Numbered from the stretch's first letter, positions 15,934-25,304 are shown. The stretch: DNA of 64,000 nucleotides from S015-6 sp964384945 (GCA_964384945.1 CAYLMK010000011.1:62001-126000); one strand, 5' to 3'. A program made the numbers and translations. The notes: generated by a model from the sequence alone, not told the origin.

Positions 15934-17469
15934 ATGCATCCTGCGAAGCTTTTGCTGATCGGATTCGACGGGCTGGACTTCAGCCTCGTTCACAAGTACG
16001 GCCCGTCCATGCCGCACTTCTCGCGTCTTCGCGAAGGCGGCCTTCTGACCCGGCTGGCCTCCACGGCTCCCCCCATCACCCCGGGCGCCTGGGCCTCGAT
16101 CTGCTCCGGGGTCAACCCGGGCAGGACCGGTCTGCTCGGGTTCTTCCAGCGCCGCGGCTATTCGTTCACGCCCGTGGCTCTCCAGAGAACCCCGGCCAAG
16201 GCCCTCTGGGATTACTGCGCCGAGCAGGGGATCTCATGCGGCATAGTCAACGTGCCGTGGCCGGGCCCTGTCCCGGAGGGGGTGAGTTTCGGGGTCACGG
16301 GCCGATTCACCTCCCTGGAGACCTCCCCGCCCGACCTCAAGGAACACATCCTGCGGATGGGCTACCGGCCCGAGGTCCATCACCCGAGCGAATTCTCGAG
16401 CATCCACGGCTTCCTCCGCTTCGCATTCGAGCAGGCGGAGGCCTGCACGGCCGTCACCCGGCGCCTGATCGAGGAACGCGGACCCGCGGTCTGCATGGTG
16501 GTCTACAATCTGCCGGACATGGCCCTGCACGCCATGCTGAACGAAAGGATGATTCAGAAGGTCTACGAACAGATCGACCGGAACCTCGGCCTGCTCCTCC
16601 CCCATGGAGAGAGACATGTCGTGGTCAGCGACCACGGAATCAACATCACGCGGGGGCCGGTCTTCTATTTCGGCGAGTGGCTCGTCCGCGAGGGGCTTCT
16701 CGTTCTGGAGGAGGCAAGGCAGGCCCGAACCCGAAGAGAGGATCTCGGGTTCCTCCTTCGAAAGATCCTGCAGCGATCCGGTCTGAGCTCCATCAAGAAG
16801 ATGACCCCTCAATTCCTTCGCAACTTCCTGCCTCCCGGCATTCGATACCCGGCCTTCCTGCCCATCGACCACTCTCGAACCCGGGCCTTTCTCGGCCCGG
16901 GCGAATACTGCGACCTTTTCCTGAACGTGGAGGGCCGCGAACCCCGCGGAACCGTCCCGCCTGACGAAGCGGGCTCGCTGCTCCAGGATATGGCCTGCCG
17001 TCTGGCCGAGCTCTCCGGTACGAACGGGTACCGTCCCATACGCCTGTGCCCCTCGCGGGAGATCTACTGGGGGGAACACGTCGATCAGCTTCCCGACGCG
17101 GTGATCCGGGACCCCGGTTCCTGGCACCTCGAGCCCGGTCTTTACGGAAGCGGCCCTCTGGGACCGGTGGACCTGAAGCACGAGCACAACCAGGACGGGG
17201 TCTTCCTCGTGGCCGGCCCATCCCAGGGTGCGCCTCAGGGCCCCGGGCAGGCCTCCCTGGTGGATGTCCTGCCGACCTGCCTGGCCCTGGCCGGGCTCAA
17301 GGTTCCCAGGGGGCTGGACGGGAAATGTCTGATCGAGGCGCGCGAAGGGTTCTCTTGCGCGCACTACGAGACGGCCCTGACCCGGCCGTCGTGGGAGCTC
17401 GAGTCCTGGTTCTCCAAGGGGGAAGAGGCGGAGGTCATGGAGCGACTCGAGAAACTCGGCTACCTGTGA
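15934..17469 (+). CDS. Alkaline phosphatase superfamily enzyme (type I phosphodiesterase-like)
   Basis: A 511-residue metal-dependent hydrolase or phosphotransferase of the alkaline phosphatase superfamily. It starts MHPAKLLLIGFDGLDF with the first metal-ligand Asp in FDG. SVASTAPPITPGAWASICSGVNPGRTG contains the nucleophile region (TPGAW), and VVVSDHGI holds the second metal site. The C-terminus ends LEKLGYL, a tail typical of sulfatase/phosphodiesterase-like proteins. There is no signal peptide from this start, so it may be cytoplasmic. ATG 15934 is preceded by GGAAGG. Possible roles include phospho-sugar or lipid-linked intermediate hydrolysis in polysaccharide assembly. A second member lies at 42697-44844. 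Confidence 0.8.
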   Translation: MHPAKLLLIGFDGLDFSLVHKYGPSMPHFSRLREGGLLTRLASTAPPITPGAWASICSGVNPGRTGLLGFFQRRGYSFTPVALQRTPAKALWDYCAEQGISCGIVNVPWPGPVPEGVSFGVTGRFTSLETSPPDLKEHILRMGYRPEVHHPSEFSSIHGFLRFAFEQAEACTAVTRRLIEERGPAVCMVVYNLPDMALHAMLNERMIQKVYEQIDRNLGLLLPHGERHVVVSDHGINITRGPVFYFGEWLVREGLLVLEEARQARTRREDLGFLLRKILQRSGLSSIKKMTPQFLRNFLPPGIRYPAFLPIDHSRTRAFLGPGEYCDLFLNVEGREPRGTVPPDEAGSLLQDMACRLAELSGTNGYRPIRLCPSREIYWGEHVDQLPDAVIRDPGSWHLEPGLYGSGPLGPVDLKHEHNQDGVFLVAGPSQGAPQGPGQASLVDVLPTCLALAGLKVPRGLDGKCLIEAREGFSCAHYETALTRPSWELESWFSKGEEAEVMERLEKLGYL

Positions 17470-17622
17470 TCCGCCAGGCCGGGCCGGAAAGTTCGAGCGG
17501 GCAGGGACCGCAGCGCGGGCCGGGTTCTCCGGGATTCTTTCGGCTTGTTTCGCCGGATTTCCCTGTGATAGCTTGACCCCTGCGGGTTCTTTCGCTCTCG
17601 ATTCGACCGGGACCGACCTTAT

Positions 17623-19185
17623 ATGCTGGACAGACTTCGCATCCACAGGGAAAAATGGCTTCGGGAGGCCTCTTTCGGGCTCCTTTCCTTGGCCCTGGCC
17701 TATTTCTTCTTCTATCTCACAACCCACAAGAGGCCTCCGCTGACCTTGAGTTTTGCCGTCGGCTTGATTCTCTTCGGTCTGATCACCAACATGATTCTGA
17801 AACAGGGCAAGGCGGCCCTGCTGCTGATCTTCACCCTTCTCCCCTTTTATCCGTTTATCCGGATCCAGCTCCTGCGCTTCCAGGTGGTCGGGCAACTGGT
17901 CATGTTCGTGCTTTCCCGCTGGACCGAGGCCCTGATGATCTTGGCCCTGTTCGGAAGGAAGATCGGAGGGATCCGCAGGATCTTCTACTCGGCCGTCCTG
18001 CTGGACGTTCTGATCCTCCTCTACCTGTCCCTCGTGCTCGTCTACTTCGGGCGGGCCGTGGCGGCCGGAAAGTGGATGATGGGCATGTGGGGCATCAAGG
18101 AGCAGGTTCTTTTCTTCATCTACTATTTCCTGGTCCGTTTCATTCCGTTCGGCAAGGAGGACATGAAGAAGTACCTGACAGTTTCCGCCTGGATCGCGAC
18201 CGGCATCGCCGCCTTTGGCTGCATCCAGGCACAGTTCTTCGGGATGGGTTTTCTGGAAACCCTCGGATACGGCGTGGATGAATTCGAGGACTGGGGATAC
18301 ACGTACGTCGACCCCAACTACCAGAGGGTACTGCCCGGAGGGTTCACCTTCGTCCGCGCCATCTCCATCCTCCAGGACGCCCTGAGCCTGGGGCTCTACC
18401 TGATGGTCATGCTCCTCGTCCTTCAGCCTTTCTATCTGTTCCCGGAGGAGAGGAGATTCCGGATCGTCAAACAGATCCAGTATTTCATCCTCCTGCTCGC
18501 GCTGGTCTACACAACGACCCGGTCCGCATGGATCGGGATGGCCGTCGGCACCCTGGCGCTCGCCTGGCGAAGAAAGAGGTTTCTCCTCACCCTGTCGATC
18601 TTTTTCGTGCTCGGGCTCATCCTCCTTGCCTTGATGACCAGCGTTCCGGCAGGCAGGGCCTTTCTGTTTCATTCGCTCTTTTCCGGAAGGGAGTCGAGTT
18701 TCGTGGTACACATGTCCACGTACGGATGGCAATTTCAGAAGATGCTGGACAATCCCCTGGGACTCGGGCTCGGGATGACGGGAAGGATCGGCTCGCGTTT
18801 CGGGTCCACGCTGCTGGGCGGTTTCAACACGGAGTGCTGGTATCTTCAGGTCGGCACCCAACTGGGCTTTCCCGGCTTCTGTCTGTACATCGGAATCGTT
18901 CTGGAGACCCTGCGCAAGCTTCTGGTCATAGGCGCCCGGCTGAAGGATCCCTTCCTGAAGGACGCCGCACACTCGATTTTCGCCGCGTACCTTGCCTGCG
19001 CCATCTTCGGGATCTTCCTGAACGTATGGAGCTGCCACGCCACCCCGATCCTGATCCACCTCCTCGTCGGCATGGCCGTGTTCCATTTTTCTCATCTGGA
19101 CGGGGATGCGAGCGCCGGGAAAGGAGGGGCGCCTGCAGGAGCCGAAGGAGATCCCGCTCCGTCGTTTCCCGCGCGGCCGAGATGA
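17623..19185 (+). CDS. O-antigen ligase / polymerase-like (Wzy/WaaL) membrane protein
   Basis: A 520-residue protein with about 11-12 membrane spans and one large periplasmic loop (roughly 370-425, HMSTYGWQFQKMLDNPLGLG), the plan of the O-antigen ligase/polymerase family. Such proteins either polymerise repeat units at the periplasmic face or ligate glycans to lipid A or proteins. TTTRSAWIGMAVG before the loop is typical. The C-terminal tail after the last span is Gly/Ala/Pro-rich. It shares an ATGA overlap with the next glycosyltransferase. It is the best candidate for the polymerase of this polysaccharide locus; sequence alone cannot separate Wzy from WaaL. Confidence 0.82.
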   Translation: MLDRLRIHREKWLREASFGLLSLALAYFFFYLTTHKRPPLTLSFAVGLILFGLITNMILKQGKAALLLIFTLLPFYPFIRIQLLRFQVVGQLVMFVLSRWTEALMILALFGRKIGGIRRIFYSAVLLDVLILLYLSLVLVYFGRAVAAGKWMMGMWGIKEQVLFFIYYFLVRFIPFGKEDMKKYLTVSAWIATGIAAFGCIQAQFFGMGFLETLGYGVDEFEDWGYTYVDPNYQRVLPGGFTFVRAISILQDALSLGLYLMVMLLVLQPFYLFPEERRFRIVKQIQYFILLLALVYTTTRSAWIGMAVGTLALAWRRKRFLLTLSIFFVLGLILLALMTSVPAGRAFLFHSLFSGRESSFVVHMSTYGWQFQKMLDNPLGLGLGMTGRIGSRFGSTLLGGFNTECWYLQVGTQLGFPGFCLYIGIVLETLRKLLVIGARLKDPFLKDAAHSIFAAYLACAIFGIFLNVWSCHATPILIHLLVGMAVFHFSHLDGDASAGKGGAPAGAEGDPAPSFPARPR

Positions 19186-20408
19186 TGGCAAACCCTTCGC
19201 AAGAAATCTCGTGGGAGATTCTGTTCGTCGGCTACGGAGACTGGTATCTGTGGCGCTGGGACGGGTTCCGGACACGGAGCGCTCAGCTCTGCCGGTTTCT
19301 TGCCCGATCGAACCGCTGCCGGACCCTGTGCGTAATCAATGAACCGATCTACCTGCGCCATGCGCAGCCGGGATTCGCCGTGCCGAGGATCGATCGTTTT
19401 CGCGCCCTTCCCCTTCGGGGCGGCCTCCGGCATGCCGAGGAGAAGATCCGCCTCCTGGACCCTTCCCGGTTCCTGGCCGGACCGGACCTCCTGAAAAGGC
19501 GGTACACGGCCCGTCTGATCCGAGAATCCCTGCCGACCCCGACCTGCCCCTCGATCCTCTGGATCGCCAACGTGCACAAGGCCCACCTGATGGAAACGAC
19601 GCCTGCATCGATCAAGGTCTTCGACGCCATCGACGACTGGGAATCCGTATCGGTCTTTCGCCACCTCGAACGGCGGATCCGTGCCGGGTACGAAACGATC
19701 CTGAAGAATGCCGATATCATCTTCACGGTCTCGCGCCGCCTGAAGGAAAAGCTCCAGGCAGGGGCGAATGCATCCCGCATCGTGCATCTGCCCAACGGCG
19801 TGGACGGGGGGCTCTTCTGCCTTCCCGCAGACCCGCCCTCCCTTCGCCGCGAGTCCCGACGGGACGGCCCCCCCGTGCTCACCTACGTTGGCGTCCTGTC
19901 CGAGCGCGTCGATTTCGATTTGCTCGAAAGAACCGTCCGGCAGTGGCCTCGATGTCGCGTGCGGTTGGTCGGGCCCGTCTCGAGGGTCGCGGAAACGAGG
20001 CTCAGGGCCCTCCGGCAGATCCCCAACCTGGATTGGACAGGCCTCGTCCACCACAGCAGGATCCCCGGGATCCTCCAAGGCTCGGACGTCCTGCTGATTC
20101 CCCACAAGGAATCGCCGCTGACGCGTTCGATGGACCCCCTGAAGTTGTACGAGTACCTGACGACAGGACTCCCCATCGTCTCGACCCCGGTACCCCCGAC
20201 GGAGGAATACCCTTCGCTGGTCTACGTGGGAGGCGGGCAGTCCTTCTCGGAGCGGATCGGAGAGGCCCTCGAAGAGGTGCATCGCGCGGATGCGGATGCA
20301 CGGTGGCGCGCCAGGATCGAAGAGTCCCGGAGACATCACTGGGACAGGCGCGTCGCCAGGATCGAGGAGGAGATCGCGGAGCGGCTTGCAGTCGAAAAGG
20401 GACCCTGA
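19182..20408 (+). CDS. GT4-like glycosyltransferase
   Basis: 408 residues. The start ATG overlaps the previous stop (ATGA), so translation is coupled to the ligase/polymerase gene. The N-terminal half has FDAIDDWE and KNADIIFTVSRRLKEKL, then LPNGVDGGLF. The C-terminal half has LTYVGVLSERVDFDLLE, then DVLLIPHKESPLTRSMDPLKLYEYLTTGLP, with the nucleotide-sugar-binding PLKLYEYLT style. This resembles the glycosyltransferases of exopolysaccharide loci that transfer to lipid-linked oligosaccharides. The gene ends 44 bases before the convergent VanZ-like gene. Confidence 0.85.
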   Translation: MMANPSQEISWEILFVGYGDWYLWRWDGFRTRSAQLCRFLARSNRCRTLCVINEPIYLRHAQPGFAVPRIDRFRALPLRGGLRHAEEKIRLLDPSRFLAGPDLLKRRYTARLIRESLPTPTCPSILWIANVHKAHLMETTPASIKVFDAIDDWESVSVFRHLERRIRAGYETILKNADIIFTVSRRLKEKLQAGANASRIVHLPNGVDGGLFCLPADPPSLRRESRRDGPPVLTYVGVLSERVDFDLLERTVRQWPRCRVRLVGPVSRVAETRLRALRQIPNLDWTGLVHHSRIPGILQGSDVLLIPHKESPLTRSMDPLKLYEYLTTGLPIVSTPVPPTEEYPSLVYVGGGQSFSERIGEALEEVHRADADARWRARIEESRRHHWDRRVARIEEEIAERLAVEKGP

Positions 20409-20452
20409 CCCTCCGAGGGCCTCGGCCGGCCCGCAGGCCAAGGGGCCGGAGG

Positions 20453-21538
20453 TCAAGGGTCCGGTTCGAATTCGTGTGCCGGAGGCGCCCTTCGGAAAGG
20501 AAACTCGCTCTCCAGGTGGAAGGTGAGCCTTTCCCTTTCGGCGCGGAAATAGCGAACCCGCACTTCCCCGGCCCTCCACGAACAGGGATTCGAGCCCTGT
20601 GCCTCGAGAACACTCACCTCGAGGAGCGGCCCGTCCAGTCGATTCCCCCGCACCCGGTAGAACCCTCTGGCAGCCCCGCCGGCGGCCTGTTCCCAGGCCA
20701 CGGTTCCATCCTTTTCCACGCGCATCCTTTCGATGCTTCCGCAGGCATTCTCCCGCTCCCAGTTCCCGTACAGGGGATCGAGATCCCAGGAAACCCGGTC
20801 CACCCAGAGGACACCGAGGAGCAGGATCAAGACAAGCAGGAATGCGTTCGCGTCGGCTGCGCGAAAGGATCGCGAGGGCTTCGGTGATCTCGAGCCCGCC
20901 TGCGCCGCCGGCTCGACCCGTTTCGCTGCCCCTTTCGAGGAAAGGGGCAGGAACAGAAGCCCGAAGACGGGAAGAAGGCCGGCCAGGAGATCGATCACCA
21001 CGTCCCGGATGTCGAAGTAGCGTCGGGGCAGGACCCCCTGGATGCCCTCATCCAGCGCAGTGACGGTGAAGACTGCGACCATTGCATAGGCCACCCGTCT
21101 GCGGATGGGGTCGACGGGACCGACGGCGCGGAAGCACAACAGGCCCAGGATACCGTACTCGATGAAGTGGATTCGGTCTACGGTGAGGTTCGTCACGCTG
21201 AACATACAAAGGAGGTAGAGGCAGACAAGCGCGAGAAGCCGGGCCCAGGCAGAGATGGTCAGCCCGCCCCCCGCACGGCGGATGCGACGGATCAAGAACC
21301 AAAGACAACCGAGGCCTGCCAGAAGGAGGCAGATGCCCAGCAGTCCGGAGAGGTTCCGTTCCTCAAGCCGGTCGAGAAACCGCCTCGTAGCGGGCAGGGT
21401 CAGGAGGATGAGGACCGTGTACCCGGCGACCCATTTCCAGGAATCCAGGGCATTGCCTATCCGCGACGAGGAGAAGGACAAAAAGGATTTCCCCCAGGGT
21501 CCGCGAAGGGTACCGGTGAAGGGTCCGAGACCCCCCAA
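20453..21538 (-). CDS. VanZ-like membrane protein with extra C-terminal domain
   Basis: 361 residues with five to six membrane spans in the first 230. The VanZ-like signature is IHFIEYGILGLLCFRA followed by DEGIQGVLPRRYFDIRDVVID, which resembles the teicoplanin-resistance protein VanZ and polysaccharide-locus relatives. A soluble domain of about 115 residues (WDLDPLYGNWERENACGS to the end) follows the last span; I do not recognise it. The start is uncertain: TTG 21538 or TTG 21481, the second having a GGGGGA upstream. It lies 19 bases downstream of an acyltransferase gene. VanZ-like proteins recur in exopolysaccharide clusters but their role is not settled. Confidence 0.72.
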   Translation of the reverse strand: MGGLGPFTGTLRGPWGKSFLSFSSSRIGNALDSWKWVAGYTVLILLTLPATRRFLDRLEERNLSGLLGICLLLAGLGCLWFLIRRIRRAGGGLTISAWARLLALVCLYLLCMFSVTNLTVDRIHFIEYGILGLLCFRAVGPVDPIRRRVAYAMVAVFTVTALDEGIQGVLPRRYFDIRDVVIDLLAGLLPVFGLLFLPLSSKGAAKRVEPAAQAGSRSPKPSRSFRAADANAFLLVLILLLGVLWVDRVSWDLDPLYGNWERENACGSIERMRVEKDGTVAWEQAAGGAARGFYRVRGNRLDGPLLEVSVLEAQGSNPCSWRAGEVRVRYFRAERERLTFHLESEFPFRRAPPAHEFEPDP

Positions 21539-21557
21539 GAGCGGAGGCCGGGCGCCT

Positions 21558-22208
21558 TCACTTTTCCCAGCGGACCCCCTCCCGGATCACCCTTGCCGGG
21601 TTGCCCGCAACCACGGCACAGCCCGGCACATGGCCGGAAACGACGGATCCGGCGCCGATCACCGCCCCGTCCCCGATCCGGGTCCCTTTCAGGATCAGGC
21701 TGCGGGCGCCGATCCAGACATGATCCCCGATCCGGATGGCCTCCGTGTTTTTCTCCCGCATTCCCTGCGCATCAAGGAAGAAATGCCGATCCCCGTCCAT
21801 GATCTGAACGTCCCACGCCACCGCGCAACCGGCGCCGATCCGGATCGACTCGAGCGCGATCACCCGCGCATGCGGGTTGACGAACGTGTCCGGGCCGATC
21901 TCCAGGCACGCTCCGGCATGCACCTCGACGGTGACCCCGTCGCCGAGCACCACATTCCCTTTGATGCGCAGGGAGGCCGCCTCGTGCAGGACGATCCCCC
22001 CCTTGCCTTTCCAGACGTCCCAGAAACAGCCGAACTGAAGCCTGCCGCCCTCTTTTCGGATTTCCGCAGTGGGGTGTCGAAGGATCCGATTTCCGTTGAA
22101 CAGGTAGATCCCCTGCAGAAAGAAGCGCGGATATAGGAAGGGATAGATCAAATTCCGCGGATCGTAGCGGACCGCCTTCCAGATTCGCGCCATTTGGTTT
22201 CCAGGCAT
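21558..22208 (-). CDS. Hexapeptide-repeat acyltransferase (WcaF/maltose acetyltransferase-like)
   Basis: 216 residues from ATG 22208, which follows GGAAGGA with 6-base spacing; ATG 22193 is an alternative. Hexapeptide repeats span about 60-200 (LRIKGNVVLGDGVTVEVHAG, IRIGDHVWIGARSLILKGT, VVAGNPARVIREG). DGDRHFFLDAQG carries the conserved His-containing catalytic loop. It is the third acyltransferase of the region and is co-directional with the VanZ-like gene. The likely job is O-acetylation of a polysaccharide sugar. It is divergent from the glycosyltransferase at 22361. Confidence 0.85.
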   Translation of the reverse strand: MPGNQMARIWKAVRYDPRNLIYPFLYPRFFLQGIYLFNGNRILRHPTAEIRKEGGRLQFGCFWDVWKGKGGIVLHEAASLRIKGNVVLGDGVTVEVHAGACLEIGPDTFVNPHARVIALESIRIGAGCAVAWDVQIMDGDRHFFLDAQGMREKNTEAIRIGDHVWIGARSLILKGTRIGDGAVIGAGSVVSGHVPGCAVVAGNPARVIREGVRWEK

Positions 22209-22258
22209 CCCGGTTCCTTCCCGTGTGCGCATTCCAAAACCAGGGGGAGCGAGCGGAC

Positions 22259-22286
22259 TTGACTGATTGCGGCGTGCCTCTATTAT
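22259..22286 (+). promoter_or_regulatory. Sigma-70-type promoter upstream of GT4 gene
   Basis: TTGACT (22259-22264), 16-base spacer, TATTAT (22281-22286). Transcription would begin near 22293, which makes the in-frame ATG at 22292 unusable and favours the TTG start at 22361. Confidence 0.6.
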
Positions 22287-22360
22287 CATGAATGGTGCGC
22301 GAGACCGGAAGACGCTCAAAGAACCCCTCCACCTTCCCGCTCCCTGCAGAGGAAGAGCCC

Positions 22361-23602
22361 TTGCAGCAACCACTTTATATCATCCTGCTCAATGCTTGCC
22401 AAACCCTTCCGCACAGGGGGGGCATCTCGACATACACGCACGAACTCGCCGATCATCTCGGCGAAATGGGGCATTCCGTTTACGTCCTGACCTACCCGGC
22501 GGACGGCCCGGCCGCCCCCTCCCTGGCACCGGCTCATTACACCACCCGGAGGTTCAAGAGTTTCGACACCAGCGAACTCATTCGAAAGGGGGACTCCAAG
22601 GCCTACCTCTTGACCCGGTTGCCTCCGAAGGTTCTCGCAATGGCGCGTGACACGGCAGGCGTCCTGCGAGGGCTCCCGGGAAAGAAAGAACCCCGGATCC
22701 TGTGGGCGGTCACGTGGTGGCCCGAGGCCGTGACGGCCTGCTTGTTGTCGCGCGTACACAGAATCCCCTATGTGGTCACGGTCCACGGCTCGGATGCGAG
22801 CCTTCCCCCGACCCTCAAGAGGCACTTCGTCTACAAGCAGGTCCTCAACCGGGCGGCCCGCATCTTCGCGGTAAGCGGTCACACGGCCGATTGCCTGGTC
22901 CGTTGCCAGGTGTCTGCGAAGAGGCTCCGGGTCATACACAACGGCGTCCGGCCCGAGCACTTCGAGCTGAATGCGGGCGCAGAGGCGCTCGTGCGGCAGA
23001 CCCGCAGGCAATTCGGCCTGGAGGGACGGTTCGTCGTGCTGACCGTGGCCCGTCTGTTTCCCAGAAAGGGGCACCTCACCGTCCTGGAGGCGCTGGCCGG
23101 GCTCAGGGAGAGGATTCGAGGGCTTCGGTACGTGGTCGTCGGCACCGGGTCGATGCAGGGCCAATTGGAGGCAAGGGTCAAAGAACTCTCGCTGGAAGAG
23201 GTTGTCACCTTTGCCGGTGAAGTTTCCGATGAGGTGAGAACGGCACTGCTCCATGCCTGTGACGTCTTCGTAATGGCCAACAGGGACATCAGGGGAACCG
23301 AGGGTCTCCTGGCCACCGAAGGATTCGGCATCGTCTTTCTGGAGGCCTCGGCCTGCGCCAAGCCCGTGATCGCGGGAAGGGCCGGGGGCGCCCCGGAGGT
23401 GGTTCTCGACGGGGAGACCGGCTATCTGGTCGATCCGGAGGACCCTGCGGATCTCAGGGAGGCGCTCCTCAGGCTCTGGTCGGACCGGGAACAGGCCGTC
23501 CGTCTCGGGCTGGCGGGCAAGGAGAGGGTGAAGAGGCATTTCACCTGGAAGGGGATCTCGAGCCAATACGTGAACGAAATTCATTCGTTTCTGAAGGCGT
23601 GA
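22361..23602 (+). CDS. GT4-family glycosyltransferase
   Basis: About 413 residues, starting at TTG 22361 behind AGAGGAAGA; an ATG at 22292 sits at the predicted transcription start and is disfavoured. The N-terminal domain has the donor-loop style RGGISTYTHELADHL. The C-terminal domain has VLTVARLFPRKGHLTVLEAL and EGFGIVFLEASACAKPVIAGRAGGAPEVV, the classic retaining GT4 sugar-nucleotide site. It is cytoplasmic and membrane-associated, and adds a sugar to the growing lipid-linked repeat unit. It lies just upstream of the export operon but behind its own promoter. Confidence 0.9.
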   Translation: MQQPLYIILLNACQTLPHRGGISTYTHELADHLGEMGHSVYVLTYPADGPAAPSLAPAHYTTRRFKSFDTSELIRKGDSKAYLLTRLPPKVLAMARDTAGVLRGLPGKKEPRILWAVTWWPEAVTACLLSRVHRIPYVVTVHGSDASLPPTLKRHFVYKQVLNRAARIFAVSGHTADCLVRCQVSAKRLRVIHNGVRPEHFELNAGAEALVRQTRRQFGLEGRFVVLTVARLFPRKGHLTVLEALAGLRERIRGLRYVVVGTGSMQGQLEARVKELSLEEVVTFAGEVSDEVRTALLHACDVFVMANRDIRGTEGLLATEGFGIVFLEASACAKPVIAGRAGGAPEVVLDGETGYLVDPEDPADLREALLRLWSDREQAVRLGLAGKERVKRHFTWKGISSQYVNEIHSFLKA

Positions 23603-23614
23603 GGGCCTGAGACC

Positions 23615-23630
23615 AGGGCGCCTCATTGCT
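23615..23630 (+). promoter_or_regulatory. Sigma-54-type (-24/-12) promoter of export operon
   Basis: AGGGCGCCTCATTGCT fits the -24/-12 layout: GG at 23616-23617 and GC at 23628-23629, spaced exactly 12 bases apart, with TTGC at the -12. The -24 element is only partial (the consensus TGGCAC is AGGGCG here). Transcription would begin near 23641, about 32 bases before the barrel gene. Confidence 0.5.
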
Positions 23631-23659
23631 TATAAACAACTTTACTTCTTATTTATAAG
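23629..23659. repeat. AT-rich inverted repeat CTTATAAA / TTTATAAG
   Basis: Perfect 8-base arms (23629-23636 and 23652-23659) separated by 15 bases, followed by an AAGTACTT palindrome (23657-23664). It lies in a conspicuously AT-rich island (about 23629-23690) in GC-rich DNA, between the promoter and the barrel gene. It may be an operator or a nucleoid-protein site. Confidence 0.55.
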
Positions 23660-23672
23660 TACTTAATAATAA

Positions 23673-25304
23673 ATGCTTATTTTATCAATATACCCGTTCC
23701 ACGGCCGCCGCTCAAACCGACCGGACCGGCTCCGGCTCCTCGGAGCAGCCCTTCTTGCGGTCGCGGGCGCGGCAGTCCTTCCCGCCCCGGCCGCATCCTT
23801 CACACCGAACACGCTGCGAGTCGGTTCCCTCGAGATCCATCCCTCCTTCCTCACGGAATTGACGTACAACGACAACATCTCCCTCACCCAGGAGAAGGTC
23901 TCGGATGTCATCTTCCGGCAGATTCCGGCGCTGACGCTCGAGTGGGGCCGGGCGCACACTCCCATCCAGGTGCCCCGGCTCGCCAACCCGCACGGCATGC
24001 CGATCGGCTTGCTGCTCGACGTCTACCTTCTCCGCTTCAGCCAGATGGGCGAGCGGGATTACATGGGAAGGGGAAAACCGGAACTGCCGGTGGGCCAGCC
24101 TGCCGAGAGCGCCGCATTGAGTTCCATGCGGCTTCGGAAGTACGGCTTCTTTCTCAAGTACGAACCGATGTTCATCCATCTCCTCGACAACCCGCGGTTC
24201 GATTCCGTCGAACAGGACCTCTTCTTCGCAGGGGATCTGCGCCTGCCGAGCGGGCTGTATCTGCGGGCGGACAACCATTTCAGGACGTCCAGTTCGATCG
24301 ACAACTTCCGGTACGAGGTGGCGGACTTCAACCGAAGCCTGCGCGCCCAGGGCGTCGGCTATGCGGTCAATCAGGCCGCATTCACGCTGGGCTACAACTT
24401 CTTCGCCGACTACCTCGCCTATGCAACCTACTCGAACTACTTCTCGTTCCTGGAGGACTTCGACTTCTCGCAGCTCATCGCCGATGCGGGCCTGCCGGAT
24501 TTCGTGCAGCTGGGAATCGAGGGAATCGACTCCGATCGACTCGGGTTCGGCATACACTCGGTCGGGGCGTTCGTTCTCAAGCCGATCGACCGGAGGACCC
24601 TCCTGACGGTCGGATACCTCGTCGCTTCCGTCCGGGGCAATCTCGACGAGTTCTCCCTGACCGGGTCGTTCTTCGGCGACGTCGCACCGTTCGAACTCCG
24701 GGTGGACAGCGACCCCCGGAATGCCGTCTGGCACGAGGCGCAGGTTCGATTCCAGAGGGTCCTCACCGTGAAGAAATACGTGTTCGGGGTGCCGGTGCCC
24801 AAAACGACCCTCGAGGGCGCCTTCTCCTACCAGATGCGCAGGTTCGAAGGCGCCCAGATCCGGATCGAGGCCTTCGGCTCGCCCGTCGAGACCCTCCCGG
24901 TGCAACTCGAAGACTTCAACGAGTTCTTCGCGGAGTTGCAGTTGAACTCGGAGATCCGCCCCCGGACAAATGTATTCCTTGAATTCAGCCGATACCCCAG
25001 AGAGGAGATCGGGGGAAGCGGAAACGTGTCGATCAATTACGGGGTTGCCGCATCCGTGACCCACAGGGTCGGAACCAAGTGGTCCATGGGCGCCAGGGGG
25101 GCCTTTCGGTTCAGAGAGAGCCCGTTCGAGGGCGCATTGGAGCAGGAAAGCTATGAATACCGGGCCGGCGCAAACGTATTGTACAACTTCCAGAGCTGGC
25201 TCCAAGCAGCAATGATCTATCAGTTTATTGCGCGTCAGGGCGATATCGGCTACAATGACTTCGACAGCCAGAGGATCCGGTTGCAGATCTTGGCGGCCTT
25301 TTGA
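23673..25304 (+). CDS. Outer-membrane beta-barrel protein of the polysaccharide export locus
   Basis: 543 residues with an N-terminal signal peptide (hydrophobic core about 22-38, likely cleavage after APAAS). The mature part has alternating aromatic/polar beta-strands (for example YAVNQAAFTLGYNFFADYLA and INYGVAASVTHRVGTKWSMG) and ends in hydrophobic IRLQILAAF, the C-terminal beta signal for BAM insertion. It resembles the putative beta-barrel porin family found beside Wza/Wzc in delta-proteobacterial exopolysaccharide loci. It is first of the export run (barrel, Wza-like, Wzz/Wzc-like). No SD is visible before ATG 23673. Confidence 0.78.
   Translation: MLILSIYPFHGRRSNRPDRLRLLGAALLAVAGAAVLPAPAASFTPNTLRVGSLEIHPSFLTELTYNDNISLTQEKVSDVIFRQIPALTLEWGRAHTPIQVPRLANPHGMPIGLLLDVYLLRFSQMGERDYMGRGKPELPVGQPAESAALSSMRLRKYGFFLKYEPMFIHLLDNPRFDSVEQDLFFAGDLRLPSGLYLRADNHFRTSSSIDNFRYEVADFNRSLRAQGVGYAVNQAAFTLGYNFFADYLAYATYSNYFSFLEDFDFSQLIADAGLPDFVQLGIEGIDSDRLGFGIHSVGAFVLKPIDRRTLLTVGYLVASVRGNLDEFSLTGSFFGDVAPFELRVDSDPRNAVWHEAQVRFQRVLTVKKYVFGVPVPKTTLEGAFSYQMRRFEGAQIRIEAFGSPVETLPVQLEDFNEFFAELQLNSEIRPRTNVFLEFSRYPREEIGGSGNVSINYGVAASVTHRVGTKWSMGARGAFRFRESPFEGALEQESYEYRAGANVLYNFQSWLQAAMIYQFIARQGDIGYNDFDSQRIRLQILAAF

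Noticed and set aside
16234..19275. 1013-codon open frame antisense to the phosphatase-family and O-antigen ligase genes
   Set aside because: It is a shadow of two well-supported plus-strand genes; low-complexity, no domain features.
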